DNA from: Polaromonas sp.
GTDB taxonomy: Bacteria; Pseudomonadota; Gammaproteobacteria; Burkholderiales; Burkholderiaceae_C
Assembly: GCF_012927415.1 (NCBI RefSeq)
Contig: NZ_JABBPF010000014.1
Coordinates: 1 to 37,624 of the forward strand
DNA length: 37,624 nt
Direction of reading: 5' to 3'
Part shown: piece by piece, positions 32,978 to 37,624 of the stretch
Numbering within the stretch: position 1 is the first letter of the stretch
How the letters are laid out: the number at the start of each line of letters is the position of its first letter
Position numbers and translations under genes: made by a program
The notes under the pieces: generated by a model
The model's database searches: none
Told to the model about the DNA's origin: nothing
What the model saw: only the letters and a program-made list of their open reading frames with translations

Positions 32978-33843
32978 AAAAAGTTGCCGCGCTGTGGCTG
33001 GTGCTTTGCCTAGCCGCGCTGGCGCCGGCCCATGCGCTGCAGCTGCTGGACGACCGCGGCGTGAGCGTGACGTTTGCACAAAGTCCGCAACGCATCGTCA
33101 GCCTGCTGCCCTCGCTGACTGAAAGCATTTGCGCCATGGAACAGTGCCAGCGCCTGGTCGGAGTGGACCGCTACTCGACTTATCCGGCCAGCGTGCGGCG
33201 CCTGCCCGTGCTGGGCGGCGGACTGGACCCGAACATCGAAGGCATCGTCGCGCTCAAACCCGACGTGGTGGTGCTCGCCACCTCGTCGCGCGCCAGCCAG
33301 CGACTGGAGGAACTTGGCATCAAGGTGGTGGCGCTGGAGCCGAAAAGCCACGCTGATGTCAGGCGCGTGCTGAATAAACTTGGTCTGCTGCTCGACGTAC
33401 CCGGCGAAGCGGGCGCCGATCGTCTGTGGCGCCTCATCGACAGCGGCGTGTCGGCCGCAAGCCAGTCTTTGTCGCCCAGGGCCAAAAATACCCGCGTGTA
33501 TTTTGAAGTCAACCGCGGGCCGTATGCCGCGGGCGAGTCGTCCTTTATCGGCGAAACCCTTACCCGACTCGGCGTGAAGAACGTGGTGCCTGCTTCGCTC
33601 GGCCCTTTTCCACGGCTCAACCCCGAGTTCGTGGTGCGCGCCAATCCCGATGTGATCATGGTGGGCAGCCGCAGCGCGCAGGCCATGCTGGCCTATCCGG
33701 GCTGGAACAGCATCAAGGCAATGCGTGAAAAGCGCATTTGCGTATTTTCCCCTGATGAATCCGACGTGCTTGTCAGGCCGGGCCCGCGCATGGCAGAGGC
33801 CGCGCGAATCATGGCCAGATGCCTGGAGGACAAGGCCCGATGA
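32974..33843 (+). CDS. btuF: Vitamin B12 ABC transporter periplasmic binding protein
   Basis: A 289-residue exported protein. The signal peptide (MKKVAALWLVLCLAALAPAHA, cleavage near residue 21) precedes a BtuF/FhuD-type fold: RIVSLLPSLTESICAM, VGVDRYSTYP, NIEGIVALKPDVVVLATS, a backbone helix around residues 120-155, and VIMVGSRSAQAMLAYPGW. It should deliver cobalamin from BtuB to the BtuCD importer whose genes follow at once. ATGA overlaps join it to cobU before and to btuC after. Confidence 0.92.
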   Translation: MKKVAALWLVLCLAALAPAHALQLLDDRGVSVTFAQSPQRIVSLLPSLTESICAMEQCQRLVGVDRYSTYPASVRRLPVLGGGLDPNIEGIVALKPDVVVLATSSRASQRLEELGIKVVALEPKSHADVRRVLNKLGLLLDVPGEAGADRLWRLIDSGVSAASQSLSPRAKNTRVYFEVNRGPYAAGESSFIGETLTRLGVKNVVPASLGPFPRLNPEFVVRANPDVIMVGSRSAQAMLAYPGWNSIKAMREKRICVFSPDESDVLVRPGPRMAEAARIMARCLEDKAR

Positions 33844-34859
33844 GCCTTGCCTTCAACCGGCAAAAGCGCAATGCCGCCTGGCTTGCCACCGGCTTGCTGC
33901 TCGCCACGGCTGGGTTGCTGCTGCTGGGCGTGAGTGTGGGCAGCACGGGCCTTGACAGCGTGCTGGCCATGCAGCGCGACCCGCAGGCCCTGCAGATCAT
34001 CCGGGAGATTCGCCTGCCGCGTACCGTCGGCGCCTGGCTGGCGGGCGCCTTGCTGGGCCTGGCCGGCGCCGTGGCGCAAGGGCTGTTCCGCAACCCGCTG
34101 GCCGACCCGTATTTGCTGGGCAGCGCCTCGGGGGCGTCGCTCGGCGTGGCGCTAGCGATGGTGCTGTTTGGCGTCTCGCCGATGGCGACCGAATGGCTGG
34201 CGCGCATCGGGTTGACCGGCGCTGCCTTTACAGGCGCCGTGCTGGCCGTGCTGCTGACGCTGCTGCTGGCCAAGGGCGTGCAGCACACGCTTCGGCTGCT
34301 GCTGGCGGGCGTGATTGTCGGCGTGGTGCTGGGCGCCATGACATCGCTTCTCTTGCTGCTGAACCCCGACATCATGCAGTCGATGCAGTCTTTCATGCTG
34401 GGCAGTACCGGCTTTGTCGGCTGGACCGCTTGCGCGATGAGGTGTGGCGTTTTTTTTGCCACCCAGGTGGCCTCCTGGATGATGAGCCATGCGCTCGATG
34501 GTCTGGCGCTGGGCGAGGCGACCGCGCACAGCCTGGGGTTGCCACTGCCCCAAATGCGGGCGGGTCTGGTGGCAGTGCTGGCACTGGCCACCGGCACGGC
34601 GGTTGCGCAAACCGGCCTGATTGCCTTTGTCGGCCTGGCTGCGCCGCACCTAGTGCGTTCGGTGGTCAAGACCACGCATGGCCGGTTGATCGTTCTGTCC
34701 AGCCTGACGGGCGCGGTGCTGCTCACTGCCGCCGATATTCTTGCAAGGGGGCTGATTTCTCCGCAGGAGCTGCCCGTGGGTGTGCTGACCGCCGTGCTGG
34801 GGGGCAGCTATCTGCTGTGGCTGATGCACCGCAACACCGGACGCGGGGGCGGACTGTGA
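33840..34859 (+). CDS. btuC: Vitamin B12 ABC transporter permease
   Basis: A 339-residue FecCD-family permease with about ten helices. IREIRLPRTVGAWLAGALLGLAGAVAQGLFRNPLADPYLLG is the family hallmark (here LPRTVGAWLAGALLG, then FRNPLADPYLLGSASGA). The coupling region is ATAHSLGLPLPQMR, and GLIAFVGLAAPHLVR is the conserved late helix. The ATG at 33840 overlaps the btuF stop; the frame opens earlier, at 33819, without family similarity. Confidence 0.92.
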   Translation: MSLAFNRQKRNAAWLATGLLLATAGLLLLGVSVGSTGLDSVLAMQRDPQALQIIREIRLPRTVGAWLAGALLGLAGAVAQGLFRNPLADPYLLGSASGASLGVALAMVLFGVSPMATEWLARIGLTGAAFTGAVLAVLLTLLLAKGVQHTLRLLLAGVIVGVVLGAMTSLLLLLNPDIMQSMQSFMLGSTGFVGWTACAMRCGVFFATQVASWMMSHALDGLALGEATAHSLGLPLPQMRAGLVAVLALATGTAVAQTGLIAFVGLAAPHLVRSVVKTTHGRLIVLSSLTGAVLLTAADILARGLISPQELPVGVLTAVLGGSYLLWLMHRNTGRGGGL

Positions 34860-35650
34860 AATCGTCCAGTCTTCCAGCGGCCATGAATTCAATCGCCGTC
34901 CACGCGGTGTCCGTCAGCGCCAGGCTTGGAGATGCCGAGGTCTTGCACGCTATTTCGCTGGCCTTGCCGGCCGGGCGCTGGACCAGCATCGTCGGCCCCA
35001 ACGGCGCCGGCAAGTCAACTTTACTCAAGGTGCTGGCAGGCTTGCTGGCGCATAGCGGCGAAGTGGCCTTGCTCGGTCAGCCGCTCTCCACCCTGCGCGG
35101 GCGTGAACGGGCGCGGCAGCTGTCGTGGCTGGGGCAGAACGAAAACTCGGCCGACGACCTGACCGTGTATGACGTCGCGATGCTGGGCCGCTTGCCGCAC
35201 CAGGCCTGGCTGGCGCCGCCCAGCGCCGCTGACCATGCCGCCGTCGAGCGCGCCCTGCGTGCCACCCAAGCCTGGGACTGGCGGGGCAGGGCGCTCGGCC
35301 AGCTCTCGGGCGGCGAGCGCCAGCGCGTCCTGCTGGCGCGCGCGCTGGCGGTCGAGGCGCAGGTGCTGTTGATGGACGAGCCGCTCGCCAACCTGGACCC
35401 GCCGCACCAGACCGACTGGCTGTTGATGGTGCGCGCGCTGGCCGCCAGTGGCAAAACCGTGGTCAGCGTGCTGCATGAAATCTCGTTTGCGCTGCAGGCC
35501 GACGAGATGGTTGTCATGGAGCAGGGCCGTGTGACGCACCAGGGCGGTTGCAGCGAGGCGGCCACGCAGCGGGCGCTGGAGCAAGTGTTTGATCACAGGA
35601 TTTCAATCTTTCCACTCGCCGGCCAATGGGTAGCCCTGCCCAAAATATGA
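34856..35650 (+). CDS. btuD: Vitamin B12 ABC transporter ATPase
   Basis: A 264-residue ATPase with Walker [11 protein letters not shown]-loop WLGQNE, the signature [15 protein letters not shown], Walker [13 protein letters not shown] and the switch His in VLHEISFAL. It would power BtuC. A GTG at 34856 overlaps the btuC stop (GTGA) and is taken as the start on coupling grounds. The ATG at 34883 is a fair alternative because similarity begins near [11 protein letters not shown]. Confidence 0.9.
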   Translation: MKSSSLPAAMNSIAVHAVSVSARLGDAEVLHAISLALPAGRWTSIVGPNGAGKSTLLKVLAGLLAHSGEVALLGQPLSTLRGRERARQLSWLGQNENSADDLTVYDVAMLGRLPHQAWLAPPSAADHAAVERALRATQAWDWRGRALGQLSGGERQRVLLARALAVEAQVLLMDEPLANLDPPHQTDWLLMVRALAASGKTVVSVLHEISFALQADEMVVMEQGRVTHQGGCSEAATQRALEQVFDHRISIFPLAGQWVALPKI

Positions 35651-35669
35651 CTTTCTGAAAGACCAGCTG

Positions 35670-36251
35670 ATGCAAATCGAAACGCCACCGGCCGACAAAC
35701 CCTACGACAAGCCCGAGGGTGAACGACGCGGCCTGCTTATCGTCAACACCGGCGATGGCAAGGGCAAAAGTACCGCCGCCTTCGGCCTGGCGCTGCGCGC
35801 GCAGGGTCGCCACCATGTGCATGGCAAGGCCGTGAAAATATTTCAGTTCATGAAGGTGCCGAGCGCCCGTTTTGGCGAGCACCGCATGTTTGAACAGCTC
35901 GGTATTCCGATTGAAGGGCTGGGCGACGGCTTCAGCTGGAAAAGCCAGGACCTGGCGCACTCGGCCGAGCTGGCGCGCACTGGCTGGGAGAAAGCCAGCG
36001 CAGCCATCCTCGGCGGCGACAACTTCATGGTGGTGCTCGACGAGCTGACCTATCCGCTGATTTACGGCTGGCTGCCGCTCGATGAGGTGTTGCAGACGCT
36101 GCGGGATCGCCCGCAAGACGTGCACGTCGTCATTACCGGTCGGCGCTGCCCACCTGAAATAATCGCGCTGGCCGATACGGTGACGGAGATGAGCAAGGTC
36201 AAGCATGCCTTTAACGCCGGTATTCCAGCCCAGCGCGGCATCGAAGATTGA
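35670..36251 (+). CDS. cobO: Cob(I)yrinic acid a,c-diamide adenosyltransferase
   Basis: The 193-residue protein is of the CobO/BtuR/CobA family: P-loop [18 protein letters not shown] (Gly28-Thr35), [19 protein letters not shown], the Walker B-like [16 protein letters not shown] and [13 protein letters not shown]. It transfers the 5'-deoxyadenosyl group of ATP to cobalt in Co(I) corrinoids. The 127 bases after it hold an ATTGGCA/TGCCAAT hairpin (36264-36282) and no gene. Confidence 0.92.
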   Translation: MQIETPPADKPYDKPEGERRGLLIVNTGDGKGKSTAAFGLALRAQGRHHVHGKAVKIFQFMKVPSARFGEHRMFEQLGIPIEGLGDGFSWKSQDLAHSAELARTGWEKASAAILGGDNFMVVLDELTYPLIYGWLPLDEVLQTLRDRPQDVHVVITGRRCPPEIIALADTVTEMSKVKHAFNAGIPAQRGIED

Positions 36252-36378
36252 AGATGCCGGAAAATTGGCAGTGCATGCCAATCTCGCGCCCGCGCACTAC
36301 GGCGTGTCCTGGCGCGGCTCTGATTCCTGGCTGCCCGCTGCGATTTTCCCGCGTCTCCAGCCCTGCCGGAGTCGGTAG

Positions 36379-37080
36379 TTGAACGCAACACCTTCTTTCT
36401 CCACGGTAAGCGCCTTCAGTCTGGCCGAGCGTCAGGCGGTTTACCGCGCCATTTACGAGCGGCGCGATATGCGCCACTTCAGCGGCGGCTCAGTGGACGA
36501 TGCGCTGCTACAGCGCCTGCTCTCGGCCGCGCACCACGCGCCCAGCGTGGGGTTCATGCAGCCCTGGCGCTTCATCCGCATTCGCAGCCAGCCGCTGCGC
36601 GAAAGCGTGCATGCGCTGGTCGAGCAGGAGCGCGTGTTGACGGCGCAGGCCCTTGGCGAGCGGGAGGACGACTTCATGAAACTCAAGGTGCAGGGCGTGC
36701 TGGACGCCGCCGAGCTGCTGGTGGTGGCGTTGCCGCCGGGTCGCGATCAGCATGTGTTTGGCCGCCGCACCCTGCCCGAAATGGATCTGGCCTCCGCAGC
36801 CTGCGCGATTCAGAACCTCTGGCTGGCAGCCCGGTCTGAAGGGCTGGGCATGGGCTGGGTCTCGATTTTTTGCCCGCTGCAGCTGGGCCGTTTGCTGCGG
36901 ATGCCCGAGGGCAGCAAACCCATCGCCGTGTTGTGCCTCGGCCCCGTCCAGGCTTTTTATGAGCAGCCCATGCTGCAGGCCGAAAAATGGGCGCGGCGCG
37001 CCGATTTGGCCGACATGGTATTTGATGACCACTGGGGTCAGCTGACCGCTCCTGTTGCAGCGGTCAGCCAACCCAACTGA
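36379..37080 (+). CDS. bluB: 5,6-Dimethylbenzimidazole synthase
   Basis: The 233-residue flavin enzyme of the nitroreductase fold converts reduced FMN with oxygen into the lower ligand of B12. The BluB features include YERRDMRHFSGGSVDD, the FMN contact AAHHAPSVGFMQPWRFI, LPEMDLASAACAIQNLWLAARSEGLGMGWVS and KPIAVLCLGPV. The start is TTG at 36379, with GGAG seven bases upstream; no in-frame ATG precedes the conserved region. Its presence implies aerobic synthesis of dimethylbenzimidazole. Confidence 0.92.
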   Translation: MNATPSFSTVSAFSLAERQAVYRAIYERRDMRHFSGGSVDDALLQRLLSAAHHAPSVGFMQPWRFIRIRSQPLRESVHALVEQERVLTAQALGEREDDFMKLKVQGVLDAAELLVVALPPGRDQHVFGRRTLPEMDLASAACAIQNLWLAARSEGLGMGWVSIFCPLQLGRLLRMPEGSKPIAVLCLGPVQAFYEQPMLQAEKWARRADLADMVFDDHWGQLTAPVAAVSQPN

Positions 37081-37096
37081 CGCGCCTGCCTTGCTG

Positions 37097-37624
37097 ATGA
37101 CCTGGAACCTTTTCAACCCTCTGCCCGGACTTGCCAGCACGGCTGGCCTGATCGGCTTGGTCGTTGCGCTGGTGCTGCTGCTGGCCCTGTGGATTGACGT
37201 TCGTTTTGGCGAGCCGCCGGGCTGGGTGCATCCGGTGGTCGGGATGGGGCGCTACCTGCAGATCTGCGGTCGGGTCACCGTGCGATGCCGCCCGGGGCCT
37301 GCGTTCGTGTTCGGGGCCGTCGCCTGGTGGCTGGGCGTGCTGGTCACGGGCACGCTGGCCTGGGAGCTGCAGGCGCTGGCCTTTCGGCATGTCGCCCAGG
37401 GCGGGGTTACACCGGACCTGGCTCGTGGCATCGCTCTGGTGCTGATGGCCTGTTTGCTCAAGTCGATGCTCTCGTGGCGCATGCTGCGCGATGAGGTCGG
37501 CGCGGTCGAGGCCGCGCTGCAACAGTCCCTGGCAGCCGGACGCGCTCGTCTGGCCATGCTGGTCAGCCGCGACACCACACTGCTGAGCGGGTGCGAAGTG
37601 CGCGAAAGCGCCATCGAGTCGCTT
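37097..37624 (+). CDS. cbiB: Adenosylcobinamide-phosphate synthase (CbiB/CobD), 5' part
   Basis: An open frame from the ATG at 37097 runs through the window end (176 codons). It reads MTWNLFNPLPGLASTAG, then membrane segments (LIGLVVALVLLLALWI). Then come GEPPGWVHPVVGMGRYL, the KSMLSWRMLRDEVGAVEAAL region and LVSRDTTLLSGCEVRESAIESL, all diagnostic of CbiB. The protein joins aminopropanol phosphate (or threonine-phosphate-derived partner) to adenosylcobyric acid in the membrane. About half of the usual 310-330 residues lie inside the window. It follows bluB by 16 bases. Confidence 0.88.
   Translation, partial: MTWNLFNPLPGLASTAGLIGLVVALVLLLALWIDVRFGEPPGWVHPVVGMGRYLQICGRVTVRCRPGPAFVFGAVAWWLGVLVTGTLAWELQALAFRHVAQGGVTPDLARGIALVLMACLLKSMLSWRMLRDEVGAVEAALQQSLAAGRARLAMLVSRDTTLLSGCEVRESAIESL

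Noticed and set aside
34193-34855. Plus-strand frame extending btuD upstream by over 200 codons
   Set aside because: It lies within btuC in another frame, and the ABC ATPase similarity begins only near 34883.
36264-36282. ATTGGCA/TGCCAAT hairpin between cobO and bluB as a terminator
   Set aside because: No T-run follows, and the B12 genes continue on the same strand, so termination here is not supported.

Overview
The window looks like chromosome from a betaproteobacterium of the family Comamonadaceae, plausibly Polaromonas or Rhodoferax. This is inferred from the GC-rich codon use, from CreA, SWIB/H1-like and ZapA homologues with that flavour, from a 6S RNA gene behind zapA, and from scattered short GCTAT...ATAGC palindromes. 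No rRNA, tRNA, CRISPR array or intact insertion sequence was seen.

Left part (1-9600): a CreA-type lipoprotein and a class-3-like aldehyde dehydrogenase diverge from each other. They are followed by a decayed universal stress protein gene that still has a perfect FNR/ANR box at the activating position. Next is a co-oriented, tightly packed cluster: a two-cysteine ArsR-type repressor of the BigR/SqrR kind, a DUF2892 protein, an RND periplasmic adaptor, a sulfide:quinone oxidoreductase with all three catalytic cysteines, an RND permease translationally coupled to it, and a second DUF2892 protein. It reads as a sulfide/persulfide-responsive unit that joins sulfide oxidation to an efflux pump. 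It is the best candidate here for a little-described system.

Middle (9700-18600): a DUF1810 gene, then an AT-richer accessory patch (about 10.4-12.35 kb). The patch holds an unrecognised membrane protein with a TTG start, a small accessory protein, its truncated downstream partner, and the C-terminal remnant of a serine recombinase. Then come a secreted CAP-domain protein, a cytochrome c flanked by a partial duplicate of the neighbouring araC-type gene, the araC-type gene itself, a divergent MFS exporter, a small hypothetical and a thiamine-diphosphate enzyme of the acetolactate synthase family that ends at a bidirectional terminator.

Right-centre (18600-28000, mostly minus strand): a dppBCDF-like peptide ABC operon with its binding protein gene last, a SWIB-domain protein with a histone-H1-like Lys/Ala/Pro tail, an RraA-family protein (plus strand), a TauE/SafE exporter, 6S RNA, zapA and a small ZapB-like coiled-coil gene.

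Right end (28020-37624): a cobalamin riboswitch with an enlarged internal arm controls a long overlapping run of genes for B12 uptake and late synthesis: btuB, cobB/cbiA, a BtuF-like protein without a signal peptide, cobU, btuF, btuC, btuD, cobO, bluB and the start of cbiB, which is cut by the window edge. Together they would import corrinoids, amidate and adenosylate the ring, make dimethylbenzimidazole and assemble the nucleotide loop.
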